Shown one piece after another: positions 8,112-16,316 of a stretch of DNA of 64,000 bases. Source of the DNA: Mycolicibacter heraklionensis (GTDB lineage Bacteria > Actinomycetota > Actinomycetes > Mycobacteriales > Mycobacteriaceae); assembly GCF_001021505.1 (NCBI RefSeq), contig NZ_LDPO01000017.1:1-64000 (forward strand). The letters are read 5' to 3'. The translations under genes and the position numbers were made by a program. Numbering within the stretch: the stretch's first letter is position 1; each line of letters starts with the position of its first letter. The notes under the pieces are model-generated. The model was not told the DNA's origin, did no database searches, and saw only the letters and a list, made by a program, of their open reading frames with translations.

Positions 8112-8939
8112 ATGCCACGTTTTGACCCATCACCGGCCCGGCGGCCCGCCATCGTGGCGGGCGCGTCCTCGGGTATCGGCGCCGCCACCGCAGAGGAGTT
8201 GGCGCGCCGCGGATTCCCGGTCGCGCTCGGCGCGCGGCGCACCGACCGGCTCACCGACCTGGTCAGCAAGATCCGTGACAACGGCGGCGAAGCGGTGGCA
8301 TTCAGCCTGGACGTGACCGACGCCGACTCCGTCAAATCCTTTGTGGCGCAGAGTATCGACGCGCTGGGCGAGATCGAGTTGCTGGTCTCCGGTGCTGGCG
8401 ACATGAACCCCGGACGCATTCACGAGCTGCCCACCGAGGCGTTCAACGATCAGATCCAGGTCCATCTGATCGGCGCCAACCGGCTGGCCACCGCGGTGCT
8501 GCCGGACATGGTCGCCCGCCAGCGCGGGGACGTGATCTTCGTCGGCTCCGATGTGGCGTTGCAGCAGCGCCCGCATATGGGCGCCTACGGCGCGGCCAAA
8601 GCCGCGCTGGTCGCGATGGTGCGCAACCTGCGAATGGAGTTGGAAGGCACCGGGGTACGCGCCTCCATCGTCCACCCCGGTCCGACCCTGACCGAGATGG
8701 GCTGGAAGCTGTCGGCCGAGCAGGTGGGGCCGATGCTGGAGGACTGGGCCAAATGGGGTCAGGCTCGGCACAGCTACTTTCTTCGTCCGCAAGACCTGGC
8801 TCGCGCCATCGCGTTCGTCGCCGAGACTCCGCGCGGCGCACACATCGTCGACATGGAGGTGCAGCCCGAGGCCCCGCTGCGCGACACCGCCTCCGATCGC
8901 CAACACCTGCAATTGGGTGAGGAAGGAATGCCGTCATGA
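8112..8939 (+). CDS. SDR-family oxidoreductase in the CYP51 operon (Rv0765c-like)
   Basis: A 275-residue SDR with the cofactor loop GASSGIG, an active-site Ser in FVGSDVA, and YGAAK as the Tyr-x-x-x-Lys pair. The C-terminal 20 residues are charged. The ATG follows the cyp123 stop directly, and its own TGA overlaps the cyp51 ATG (ATGA). The likely role is to oxidise or reduce an oxygenated product of the flanking P450s. No substrate motif is recognisable. Confidence 0.9.
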   Translation: MPRFDPSPARRPAIVAGASSGIGAATAEELARRGFPVALGARRTDRLTDLVSKIRDNGGEAVAFSLDVTDADSVKSFVAQSIDALGEIELLVSGAGDMNPGRIHELPTEAFNDQIQVHLIGANRLATAVLPDMVARQRGDVIFVGSDVALQQRPHMGAYGAAKAALVAMVRNLRMELEGTGVRASIVHPGPTLTEMGWKLSAEQVGPMLEDWAKWGQARHSYFLRPQDLARAIAFVAETPRGAHIVDMEVQPEAPLRDTASDRQHLQLGEEGMPS

Positions 8940-10291
8940 GCGTCACGACTGAGGTTCCCCGGGTCTCCGGGGGCGAGGCCGAGCACGGCCACCTCGAGGA
9001 GTTCCGCACCGACCCGATCGCGTTGATGCAGCGCGTGCGCGACGAGTGCGGCGACGTCGGCTGGTTCGACCTTGCCGGCCGCAAGGTGGTGCTGCTGACC
9101 GGCGCCGAAGCCAACGAGTTCTTCTTCCGGTCCTCCGACGACGACCTCGATCAGGCCGCGGCCTACCCGTTCATGACCCCGATCTTCGGCAACGGCGTGG
9201 TGTTCGATGCGTCGCCGGAACGGCGTGCGGAGATGTTGCACAACACCGCCCTTCGCGGCGAGCACATGAAACGGCACGCCAGCACCATCGAGCACGAGGT
9301 GCGGCAGATGATCGCAGGCTGGGGCGATGAGGGCGAGATCGACCTGTTGGAGTTCTTCGCCGAGCTGACCATCTATACCTCGACGGCCTGCCTGATCGGC
9401 AAGAAGTTCCGCGACGAGCTGGACGGCCGGTTCGCCGCGGCCTACTACGATCTGGAGAACGGCACCGATCCCCTGTGCTACGTGGATCCGTACCTGCCGA
9501 TCGAGAGCTTCCGCCGCCGCGACGAGGCCCGCGTCAAGCTGGTCGAACTGGTGCAGGGCATCATGAACGGCCGAATCGCCAACCCGGAGACCGACAAGCG
9601 GCGCCGGGACATGATCGACGTGATGGTGACGATCCCCGACGATAACGGCAACCCGCGGTTCTCCGCGGACGAGATCACCGGGATGATCATCTCGCTGATG
9701 TTCGCCGGACATCACACCAGCTCGGGGACTTCCGCATGGACGCTGATCGAGCTGTTGCGCCATCCGGACGCCCAGGCCGCGGTAATCAAGGAGCTCGACG
9801 AGCTCTATGCCGACGGCGACGAGGTGAGTTTCCATGCGCTGCGCCAGATCCCGAATCTGGAGAACGTACTCAAGGAGACGCTGCGACTGCACCCGCCGCT
9901 GATCGTCCTGATGCGGGTGGCCCAGGACGAGTTCGAGGTCTGCGGCTACCCGATCCACAAGGGAGACATGGTGGCGGCCTCACCGGCGGTCTCCAACCGG
10001 ATCCCGGAAGACTTCCCTGAGCCGAACGCCTTCGTGCCGGAGCGCTACAACGAGCCGCGCGAGGAAGACGTCATCCACCGCTGGACGTGGATCCCGTTCG
10101 GCGCCGGCCGGCACCGCTGCGTGGGGGCGGCGTTCGCCACCATGCAGATCAAGGCGATCTTCTCGGTCCTGCTGCGCGAGTACGAGTTCGAGATGGCACA
10201 GCCACCCGAGACCTACCGCAATGACCATTCCAAGATGGTCGTGCAGCTGGCCCGGCCGGCCAAAGTCCGCTACCGCCGGCGCAGCAAGTAG
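8936..10291 (+). CDS. cyp51: Sterol 14-alpha-demethylase-family P450, CYP51
   Basis: A 451-residue P450 clearly matching M. tuberculosis CYP51 (Rv0764c). The CYP51 I-helix FAGHHTSSGT is present, with ETLRLHPP (ExxR) and the haem loop FGAGRHRCVG, Cys near residue 395. The B'-helix region YPFMTPIFGNGVVFDA is the CYP51 signature. The family removes the 14-alpha-methyl group of sterols in three oxidations. Mycobacteria do not make cholesterol, so the native substrate is unsettled. The gene is in the TetR-headed operon and is followed 11 bp later by its probable redox partner ferredoxin. Confidence 0.96.
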   Translation: MSVTTEVPRVSGGEAEHGHLEEFRTDPIALMQRVRDECGDVGWFDLAGRKVVLLTGAEANEFFFRSSDDDLDQAAAYPFMTPIFGNGVVFDASPERRAEMLHNTALRGEHMKRHASTIEHEVRQMIAGWGDEGEIDLLEFFAELTIYTSTACLIGKKFRDELDGRFAAAYYDLENGTDPLCYVDPYLPIESFRRRDEARVKLVELVQGIMNGRIANPETDKRRRDMIDVMVTIPDDNGNPRFSADEITGMIISLMFAGHHTSSGTSAWTLIELLRHPDAQAAVIKELDELYADGDEVSFHALRQIPNLENVLKETLRLHPPLIVLMRVAQDEFEVCGYPIHKGDMVAASPAVSNRIPEDFPEPNAFVPERYNEPREEDVIHRWTWIPFGAGRHRCVGAAFATMQIKAIFSVLLREYEFEMAQPPETYRNDHSKMVVQLARPAKVRYRRRSK

Positions 10292-10302
10292 GGAATCGGC
10301 AA

Positions 10303-10512
10303 ATGGGTAGCTACAGGGTGAAGGTGGACCTGGACCTGTGCCAGGGCCACGCCATGTGTGAGCTGGAGGCACCCGACTACTTCCAGGTGCCCAAGCACGG
10401 CAAGGTCGAGATCCTCGACTCCGAGCCGCCCGACTCCGACCGCCGCCAGATCGAGTTGGCGGTGCGGTCCTGCCCGACCCGAGCTCTGTCCATCGAAGAG
10501 AAACAGGATTGA
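10303..10512 (+). CDS. 3Fe-4S ferredoxin, CYP51 redox partner (Rv0763c-like)
   Basis: A 69-residue ferredoxin. The cluster ligands follow the CxxHxxC...CP pattern (CQGHAMC near residue 13, CPTR near residue 58), where His replaces the Cys of 4Fe-4S proteins, giving a 3Fe-4S cluster typical of P450 electron donors. An AGGGA site precedes the ATG. It lies directly after cyp51 and probably serves both CYP51 and CYP123. Confidence 0.92.
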   Translation: MGSYRVKVDLDLCQGHAMCELEAPDYFQVPKHGKVEILDSEPPDSDRRQIELAVRSCPTRALSIEEKQD

Positions 10513-10515
10513 ACC

Positions 10516-11061
10516 ATGCCCTCTTTTCCCCGCGAACAACTCGAAGAATGGGTCGAGCGCTGGCTGCAGGCCAATCGCGACGCCGAAGCGGCCGGCGACT
10601 GGCGGCCACTGGCTGACTTCTACGCCGACGACGCCACCTACGGCTGGAATATCGGCCCCAAAGAGGACGTCATGTGCGTCGGGATCGACGAGATCCGCGA
10701 CATCGCCCTGGGACTGGAGATGGAGGGGCTGGACAACTGGCAGTACCCGTACCAAAAGGTGCTCATCGACGACAAGCAGGGCGAGATCGTCGGCTTCTGG
10801 AAGCAGGTCGCGACCGACGCCGACGGTGCCCAGTCGGAGATCTACGGTATCGGCGGCAGCTGGTTTCGACTGAACGCCGAGGCCAAGATCGAATGGCAGC
10901 GTGACTTCTTCGACTTCGGTCACGTCCAGAAGCTCTACCTGGATCTGATGACCGCCGGCAAGCTCTCCAGCGGAATGCAGAAGCGCATCGAGCGCAGCCT
11001 GGCCGGCGAGAAGCTCCCCGGCTACTACCCGCTGGGCAAGTCTCCGGTTCCCCTCTGGTAG
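10516..11061 (+). CDS. NTF2/SnoaL-like protein of the CYP51 operon (Rv0762c-like)
   Basis: A 181-residue protein, the same length as remembered for Rv0762c. It begins with a helix (EEWVERWLQANRDAE), followed by DWRPLADFYADDATYGWNIGP, characteristic of the SnoaL/NTF2 cone fold used by small polyketide and steroid isomerases and hydrolases. It starts 3 bp after the ferredoxin stop, so it is co-transcribed. No catalytic residues can be assigned. It could isomerise or dehydrate a P450 product. Confidence 0.85.
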   Translation: MPSFPREQLEEWVERWLQANRDAEAAGDWRPLADFYADDATYGWNIGPKEDVMCVGIDEIRDIALGLEMEGLDNWQYPYQKVLIDDKQGEIVGFWKQVATDADGAQSEIYGIGGSWFRLNAEAKIEWQRDFFDFGHVQKLYLDLMTAGKLSSGMQKRIERSLAGEKLPGYYPLGKSPVPLW

Positions 11062-11087
11062 CACACAACTCACTTCCAGGAGAACTC

Positions 11088-12170
11088 GTGGCCATACGCG
11101 TCGCCCTGATCGGCACCGGCAATGCCGGGCGCATCGCCCTGCGCGGGCTGATCACCAATCCCGCCTATGAGCTCACCGGCGTGTGGGTCTCGACAGCAGC
11201 CAAGGTGGGCCAAGATGCCGGCGAGCTCGCCGGTCTCGACGTCCACACCGGCATCGCCGCCACCGACGACTTCGAGGCGATCATCGCCGCCTTGCCCGAG
11301 GCCGCGGTCTACTGCGCGATGGGCGACACCCGGCTGCCCAACGCGCTCAAGGACGTCTGCCGACTGTTGGCCGCCGGCATCAACGTCATTGGGACCGCCC
11401 CGGGCGTGCTGCAATATCCCTGGGGTGTCATCCCGGATAAGTTCATCGCGCCTATCGAAGACGCGGCCCGACAGGGCAATTCGACGGTCTACGTCAACGG
11501 TGTCGATCCCGGCTTCGTGACCGATCTGGTGCCGCTGGCATTCGCCAGCACCTGCGAGCGCATCGAGCAGATCCGCTGCCTGGAGATCGCCGACTACGCG
11601 ACCTACGACGGGGCCGAAGTCATGTTCGACGTGATGGGCTTCGGTAATTCCCTCGACGAGGTGCCGATGCTGTTGCAGCCCGGCATCTTGAGCATCGCGT
11701 GGGGTGCGACGATCCGCGAGCTGGCCGCCGGCCTGGGGGTGACGTTGGATGCCATCACCGACGCCAGCGAACGCGAACCCGCCCCGGAGGCCTTCGATAT
11801 CGCCGCCGGACATATCCCCCAGGGCGGTGTCGCCGCACTCAAATTCGAGATCAACGGCATCGTCGACGGCAAGCCGCTGATCGTGGTCGAGCACGTCACC
11901 CGGCTGCGCAGCGACCTGCGGCCGGACTGGGCGCAGCCGGCACAGCCGGGTGGCTCCTATCGGCTGGAGATCACCGGCGAACCGTCCTACGCCGTCGATA
12001 TCTGCCCGACCAGCCGGCACGGTGATCACAACTACGCCGCGATCGCCGTTGGTGTGGGCCGTGTCGTCAACGCGATTCCTGCCGTGGTCGCAGCACCGGC
12101 GGGCATCGTCACGACCCTCGATCTGCCGTTGGTCGGCGCGCCTGCCGTCATCGCGGGAACCGGCGACTGA
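11088..12170 (+). CDS. Dihydrodipicolinate reductase-like NAD(P)-dependent dehydrogenase
   Basis: A 360-residue protein with an N-terminal GTGNAGRIALRG nucleotide-binding loop. The later NVIGTAPG and VNGVDPGF segments resemble the DapB-like / 2,4-diaminopentanoate dehydrogenase family rather than true DapB, which is about 100 residues shorter. A GTG at 11088 has CAGGAG 5 nt upstream. It follows the Rv0762c-like gene by 26 bp and is probably in the same transcript. Mycobacteria keep several such proteins next to P450 and steroid genes; the reaction is unknown. Confidence 0.8.
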   Translation: MAIRVALIGTGNAGRIALRGLITNPAYELTGVWVSTAAKVGQDAGELAGLDVHTGIAATDDFEAIIAALPEAAVYCAMGDTRLPNALKDVCRLLAAGINVIGTAPGVLQYPWGVIPDKFIAPIEDAARQGNSTVYVNGVDPGFVTDLVPLAFASTCERIEQIRCLEIADYATYDGAEVMFDVMGFGNSLDEVPMLLQPGILSIAWGATIRELAAGLGVTLDAITDASEREPAPEAFDIAAGHIPQGGVAALKFEINGIVDGKPLIVVEHVTRLRSDLRPDWAQPAQPGGSYRLEITGEPSYAVDICPTSRHGDHNYAAIAVGVGRVVNAIPAVVAAPAGIVTTLDLPLVGAPAVIAGTGD

Positions 12171-12207
12171 GGCACCGAAGACAACCACCATTGGACTGAA
12201 AGGCGGA

Positions 12208-12954
12208 ATGCGGATGGGGCGTGTAGACGGAAAGGTAGCTCTGATCAGCGGGGGCGCACGCGGCATGGGCGCGGCGGACGCCCGGATGTTGGTCGGCGAG
12301 GGCGCCAAAGTGGTCATCGGCGACGTGCTGGACACCGAAGGCGCAGCGCTCGCGGCGGAACTCGGTGACGCCGCGCGGTATGTGCATCTCGACGTCCGGG
12401 ACCCGGAGCAGTGGACTGCCGCGGTGACAACCGCGGTTGAGACGTTCGGGAAGCTGAACGTATTGGTCAACAACGCCGGGACCGTCGCGCTGGGGCCGCT
12501 GCGCAAGTTCGATCTGGACCAGTGGCACAACGTCATCGACGTGAACCTCAACGGCACATTCCTGGGAATGCGGGCCTCCATCGATTCGATGATCGCCGCC
12601 GGCGGCGGGTCCATCATCAATGTGTCCTCGATCGAGGGTCTGCGCGGGGCGCCGATGGTGCACCCCTACGTGGCCTCGAAATGGGCGGTGCGCGGACTGA
12701 CGAAATCCGCCGCTCTCGAACTGGCGCGCCACAACATTCGGGTCAACTCGCTGCACCCCGGTTTCATCCGTACCCCGATGACCGAGCATCTGCCCGAGGA
12801 CATGGTGACGATCCCGCTGGGCCGGCCCGGCACATCCGAGGAAGTCGCCACCTTTGTGGTGTTTTTGGCCAGTGACGAGTCCTCCTACGCCACGGGCTCG
12901 GAGTTCGTCATGGACGGCGGTCTGGTCACCGATGTTCCGCACAAGACCGGTTGA
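12208..12954 (+). CDS. SDR similar to 3-alpha/20-beta-hydroxysteroid dehydrogenase
   Basis: A 248-residue SDR (GGARGMG cofactor loop, NNAG, Ser in NVSSIEG, YVASK). It reads very like M. tuberculosis FabG3/Rv2002, a 20-beta-hydroxysteroid dehydrogenase: the segments ARYVHLDV, SSIEGL and VNSLHPGFIRTPMT correspond. The first of two ATGs (12208 and 12214) is used here; the AAAGG site fits either. It lies between the DapB-like gene and the CYP125-family P450, suggesting a steroid-like substrate for the run. Confidence 0.88.
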   Translation: MRMGRVDGKVALISGGARGMGAADARMLVGEGAKVVIGDVLDTEGAALAAELGDAARYVHLDVRDPEQWTAAVTTAVETFGKLNVLVNNAGTVALGPLRKFDLDQWHNVIDVNLNGTFLGMRASIDSMIAAGGGSIINVSSIEGLRGAPMVHPYVASKWAVRGLTKSAALELARHNIRVNSLHPGFIRTPMTEHLPEDMVTIPLGRPGTSEEVATFVVFLASDESSYATGSEFVMDGGLVTDVPHKTG

Positions 12955-12962
12955 CACCTGGT

Positions 12963-12987
12963 CATACACCTAGCCATCATGTGTATG
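12963..12987. repeat. Inverted repeat upstream of the CYP125-family gene
   Basis: CATACAC (12963-12969) and GTGTATG (12981-12987) form a 7-bp dyad with an 11-nt centre, in the 77-bp gap between the SDR stop and the P450 start. It could be an operator or a weak hairpin. No T-run follows. Confidence 0.4.
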
Positions 12988-13031
12988 TCCGAGCGAGGTT
13001 CGTGTTCCAGCGACAACCAAAGGTGTTCGTC

Positions 13032-14273
13032 TTGACATCAACGCAATCAGCTTGTCCGTTCGGTTCAGGTTTCGACTTCACCGACCCGGATGTCCTGCTG
13101 CACGGCATGCCGATCACCGAGTTCGCCGAGCTGCGCAAGACGGCACCGGTCTGGTGGAACGAACAGCCGTCGCACAGCAACATCTTTGATGACGGCGGCT
13201 ACTGGGTCATCAGCAAACACCAACACATCAAAGAGATCTCACGCGACAACGACGTGTGGTCGACCAATGCCAAGGGTGCGGTCATGCGGCTGCCCGACGG
13301 CATCACCGCCGACCAGTTGGACTTGACCAAAGCGTTGTTGATCAACCACGACCCGCCCGAGCACACTCGGCTGCGCAAGTTGGTGTCGCGGCTGTTCACG
13401 CCGCGGTCCGTCGCTGCGCTGGAGGAGAAACTGGCCCAGTCCGCCCGCGAGATCGTCGCCGCGGCGGCCGAGAAGGACAGCGGCAATTTCGTCGACGACA
13501 TCGCGATGCGACTACCGCTCTTGGCGATCGCTGACCTGCTCGGGGTTCCCGAGGCCGATCGGGAGAAGCTGTTTCACTGGACCAACTCGATCATGAACAC
13601 CGATGACCCGGATTTCGACTCCGATCCGGCGATGGCCAACGCCGAGTTGATGGGCTATGCCTACACCATGGCCGAGCAGCGGCGGCGCTGCCCGGCCGAC
13701 GACATCGTCACCCGCCTCGTCCAGGCTGACATCGACGGCGAATCGCTCGGCGAAACCGAGTTCGCGTTCTTCGTCATCCTGCTGGCGGTGGCGGGCAACG
13801 AGACCACCCGCAACGCCATGACGCACGGCATCAACGCGTTCGCGGAGAACCCCGATCAGTGGGAGCTCTACAAGCGGCAGCGGCCCGAGACCGCTGTCGA
13901 CGAGATCGTGCGCTGGGCGACCCCGGTGCACTGCTTCCAGCGCACCGCCAAGGTCGACACCGAGATCGGCGGGGTGGCCATCGGCAAAGGGCAGCGGGTC
14001 GGGTTGTTCTACAGCTCGGCCAACTACGACGAAGAGGTCTTCGACCGGCCGTTCAGTTTCGACATCCTGCGCGACCCCAACCCGCACCTGGCGTTCGGCG
14101 GGCAGGGCACCCACTACTGCATCGGCGCCAACTTGGCCCGGATGGAGATCCGGCTGATTTTCGACGAAATCGCCAACCAGCTCCCGGATATCGCGAAGCT
14201 GGCCGAGCCACAACGACTGCGGTCCGGCTGGATCAACGGTGTCAAGGATCTGCAGGTCGCCTACCACGGCTGA
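13032..14273 (+). CDS. CYP125-family cytochrome P450 (steroid C26/C27 oxidase-like paralogue)
   Basis: About 413 residues. It follows M. tuberculosis CYP125 almost segment by segment: FDFTDPD at the N-terminus, EFAELRKTAPVWWN, HTRLRKLVSRLFTPR, an I-helix LAVAGNETTRNA, EIVRWATPVHCFQRTA (ExxR) and haem loop FGGQGTHYCIGANLARM, Cys near residue 363. CYP125 hydroxylates the terminal methyl of cholesterol. The true cyp125 is expected beyond the right edge of this window, so this looks like a second copy, attached to the CYP51 cluster. I chose the TTG at 13032 for the AAAGG 8 nt upstream; a GTG at 13023 is an alternative. Confidence 0.85.
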   Translation: MTSTQSACPFGSGFDFTDPDVLLHGMPITEFAELRKTAPVWWNEQPSHSNIFDDGGYWVISKHQHIKEISRDNDVWSTNAKGAVMRLPDGITADQLDLTKALLINHDPPEHTRLRKLVSRLFTPRSVAALEEKLAQSAREIVAAAAEKDSGNFVDDIAMRLPLLAIADLLGVPEADREKLFHWTNSIMNTDDPDFDSDPAMANAELMGYAYTMAEQRRRCPADDIVTRLVQADIDGESLGETEFAFFVILLAVAGNETTRNAMTHGINAFAENPDQWELYKRQRPETAVDEIVRWATPVHCFQRTAKVDTEIGGVAIGKGQRVGLFYSSANYDEEVFDRPFSFDILRDPNPHLAFGGQGTHYCIGANLARMEIRLIFDEIANQLPDIAKLAEPQRLRSGWINGVKDLQVAYHG

Positions 14274-14307
14274 GCCGTCGGCGGCGCGGCCAGGCGGTGT
14301 GGGCGCA

Positions 14308-14325
14308 GGGGTTCGAAAGAACCTT
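14308..14325 (+). repeat. Small hairpin with GAAA tetraloop
   Basis: GGGGTTC-GAAA-GAACCTT can fold into a 7-bp stem (two G-U pairs) closed by a GNRA tetraloop, in the 133-bp gap between the CYP125-like gene and adhB. There is no U-run after it, so it may be an mRNA-stabilising or processing element rather than a terminator. Confidence 0.35.
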
Positions 14326-14406
14326 CCCGCCGCCCGGTAGCGGGCTATAGGCTCCGAGCAGGGGACTGCCGGACGTCCGGAAATTCAAGAGGAAAGCAGG
14401 TTTGCG

Positions 14407-15534
14407 GTGAAGACAAAGGGTGCGTTGCTCTGGGAGTTCAACAAACCGTGGTCGGTCGAGGAGATCGAGATCGGTGACCCCCAGAAAGACGAGGTCAAGA
14501 TTCAGATGGAGGCGGCGGGCATGTGCCACTCCGACCACCACCTGATGACCGGCAGCATCCCCATGGCCGGCTTCCCGGTCCTCGGCGGACACGAGGGCGC
14601 CGGCATCGTCACCGAAGTCGGCCCCGGGGTAGAGAACATCGCCCCCGGCGACCACGTGGTGCTGTCCTTCATCCCGTCCTGCGGCAGCTGTCCGACCTGT
14701 CAGTCCGGACTGCGTAACCTGTGCGACCTGGGCGCCGGACTGCTCAACGGGGTGGCCGTCAGCGACGGCACCTTCCGCGTCACCGCCCGCGGCGAGGGCG
14801 TCTACCCGATGACACTGCTCGGTACTTTCTCGCCGTGGATGGTGGTGCACAAGTCCTCGGTGGTGAAGATCGACCCGTCGATTCCGTTCGAGGTGGCGTG
14901 CTTGGTCGGCTGCGGTGTCACCACCGGCTACGGGTCCGCTGTCCGCAGCGCCGACATCCGCCCGGGCGAGGACGTCGCGATCGTCGGTGTCGGCGGGGTG
15001 GGTATGTCGGCATTGCAGGGCGCGGTCAACGCCGGCGCCCGCAACATCTTCGTCATCGACCCGGTGGACTGGAAGCGCGACCAGGCGCTGAAGTTCGGTG
15101 CCACCCACGTCTACCCGGACATCTTCGCCGCGATGGGCGGCATGATGGAGGTCACCGCCGGCCTGATGGCCCGCAAGGTGATCGTCACCGTCGGCGAGGT
15201 GCACGGCGCCGACGTCGACAACTACATGATCTTGACCGCCAAGGGCGGCACCTGCGTGCTCACCGCGATGGGGTCCATGCTGGAGAACCAGGTCACGCTC
15301 AACCTGGCGATGCTGACGTTGCTGCAGAAGAACCTGCAGGGCACCATCTTCGGCGGCGGAAACCCGCAGTACGACATCCCCCAGCTGCTGTCGATGTACA
15401 AGGTCGGCAAGCTGAACCTCGATGACATGGTGACCCGCCAGTACAAGCTGGAGCAGATCAACGAGGGCTATCAGGACATGCTGGACGGCAAGAACATTCG
15501 CGGCATCATCCGCTACACCGACGCGGACCGCTAG
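14407..15534 (+). CDS. adhB: NDMA-dependent zinc alcohol dehydrogenase AdhB (Rv0761c-like)
   Basis: A 375-residue medium-chain alcohol dehydrogenase, nearly identical in layout to Rv0761c. Catalytic zinc ligands are the Cys in GMCHSDHH (about residue 39) and GGHEGAG (His-Glu). The structural zinc site is the four-Cys block CGSCPTCQSGLRNLC. The Rossmann loop is GVGGVG. The family binds its nicotinamide cofactor tightly and is assayed with the dye NDMA. It starts with GTG (MKTKGAL) after an AGGAAAG site. It would turn alcohols from the P450s into aldehydes, which AldA could then oxidise. Confidence 0.93.
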   Translation: MKTKGALLWEFNKPWSVEEIEIGDPQKDEVKIQMEAAGMCHSDHHLMTGSIPMAGFPVLGGHEGAGIVTEVGPGVENIAPGDHVVLSFIPSCGSCPTCQSGLRNLCDLGAGLLNGVAVSDGTFRVTARGEGVYPMTLLGTFSPWMVVHKSSVVKIDPSIPFEVACLVGCGVTTGYGSAVRSADIRPGEDVAIVGVGGVGMSALQGAVNAGARNIFVIDPVDWKRDQALKFGATHVYPDIFAAMGGMMEVTAGLMARKVIVTVGEVHGADVDNYMILTAKGGTCVLTAMGSMLENQVTLNLAMLTLLQKNLQGTIFGGGNPQYDIPQLLSMYKVGKLNLDDMVTRQYKLEQINEGYQDMLDGKNIRGIIRYTDADR

Positions 15535-15599
15535 CGCGGCGGAGCCGGGCGAAGCGGGTCCGCGTTACAGCACAGCGGATCGCTAGCGCGGCGGAGCCG
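15523..15599 (+). repeat. Direct repeat at the 3' end of adhB
   Basis: A 25-bp sequence at 15523-15547, which includes the adhB TAG, recurs at 15575-15599 with one mismatch (C to T). The shared core is GCTAGCGCGGCGGAGCC. It looks like a local duplication of the adhB 3' end. Confidence 0.6.
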
Positions 15600-15611
15600 C
15601 GTGCCGGTTGG

Positions 15612-15662
15612 CTCTGCGCTGAGGGCGAAGAAGTGCGAGAAGCACCCGCCCTCAGCGCAGAG
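15612..15662. terminator. Bidirectional hairpin terminator between adhB and the YceI gene
   Basis: CTCTGCGCTGAGGGCG (15612-15627) pairs perfectly with CGCCCTCAGCGCAGAG (15647-15662): a 16-bp stem with a 19-nt loop. It sits between convergent genes, so it can stop transcription from both sides. There is no U-run, as is common in mycobacteria. Confidence 0.75.
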
Positions 15663-15673
15663 TCAACGAAAGA

Positions 15674-16204
15674 TTAGGCGGGCCGGAACACCAGACTGGC
15701 CTTGAGCTTGGTCTTGTTGCCGACCATGCCCAGAAAGTTCCCTTCCACGGCGAACTGTTTACGGGTGACGGTGGTCTCGGTGGTCAGTCGTACACCGCCG
15801 TCGTCGAGTGGTGACACCTCGACCTTCAGCGGCAACGGTCCGGTGATGCCCTTGACGGTCAGTTCGGCGTCCAGCCGCGCGACATCGCCGCCGGCCGGCT
15901 CCCCACCGCTGACCACGACGGTGATGTCGGGGTAATGGTCGGTGTTGAAGAAGTTCGATCGGCGCAGGTCGTGGTCACGGGTGCCCAAGCCGGTGTTGAT
16001 CGAGGCGGCCTTGATATCGACCCTGCCGGACACCGTCTTGTCGTCCTTGATCTCGCCGCTGCCGGTGAATTCGGTGAACGCGCCCCGAACTTTCAGCGCG
16101 CCCCACATGGTCCCGTTCTCGAATCGGATGCTGGACTGCCCAGGATCCAGATTCCAGGTTCCGACCGCCTTAGGACTGCTGAGAAATGTTGCGACAGATG
16201 ACAT
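15674..16204 (-). CDS. YceI-family lipid-binding protein
   Basis: A 176-residue protein with the full YceI lipocalin-like barrel: GTWNLDPGQSSIRFE at the start, TGSGEIKDD, then LRRSNFFNTDHYPDI, the family signature. YceI proteins bind polyisoprenoid or amide lipids in the barrel. There is no signal peptide, so it is probably cytoplasmic. The ATG at 16204 has GGAGGAG 7-9 nt upstream. It is convergent with adhB and separated from it by the hairpin. Confidence 0.88.
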   Translation of the reverse strand: MSSVATFLSSPKAVGTWNLDPGQSSIRFENGTMWGALKVRGAFTEFTGSGEIKDDKTVSGRVDIKAASINTGLGTRDHDLRRSNFFNTDHYPDITVVVSGGEPAGGDVARLDAELTVKGITGPLPLKVEVSPLDDGGVRLTTETTVTRKQFAVEGNFLGMVGNKTKLKASLVFRPA

Positions 16205-16316
16205 CTCATCTCCTCCGCCTCCGGCGTGGCAAGCCCGCACGATGGGTATCAGCTCGTCCTCGATAATACGCAGCAGCGCCCGTTTAATCTGGCACTCGGC
16301 GCATATGCTGAACCCC

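Noticed and set aside
12951..13031. Longer N-terminus for the CYP125-like P450 (start at 12951)
   Set aside because: It would overlap the SDR stop and add 27 residues unlike CYP125, and it crosses the inverted repeat. The TTG at 13032 has a ribosome site and the family-like start.
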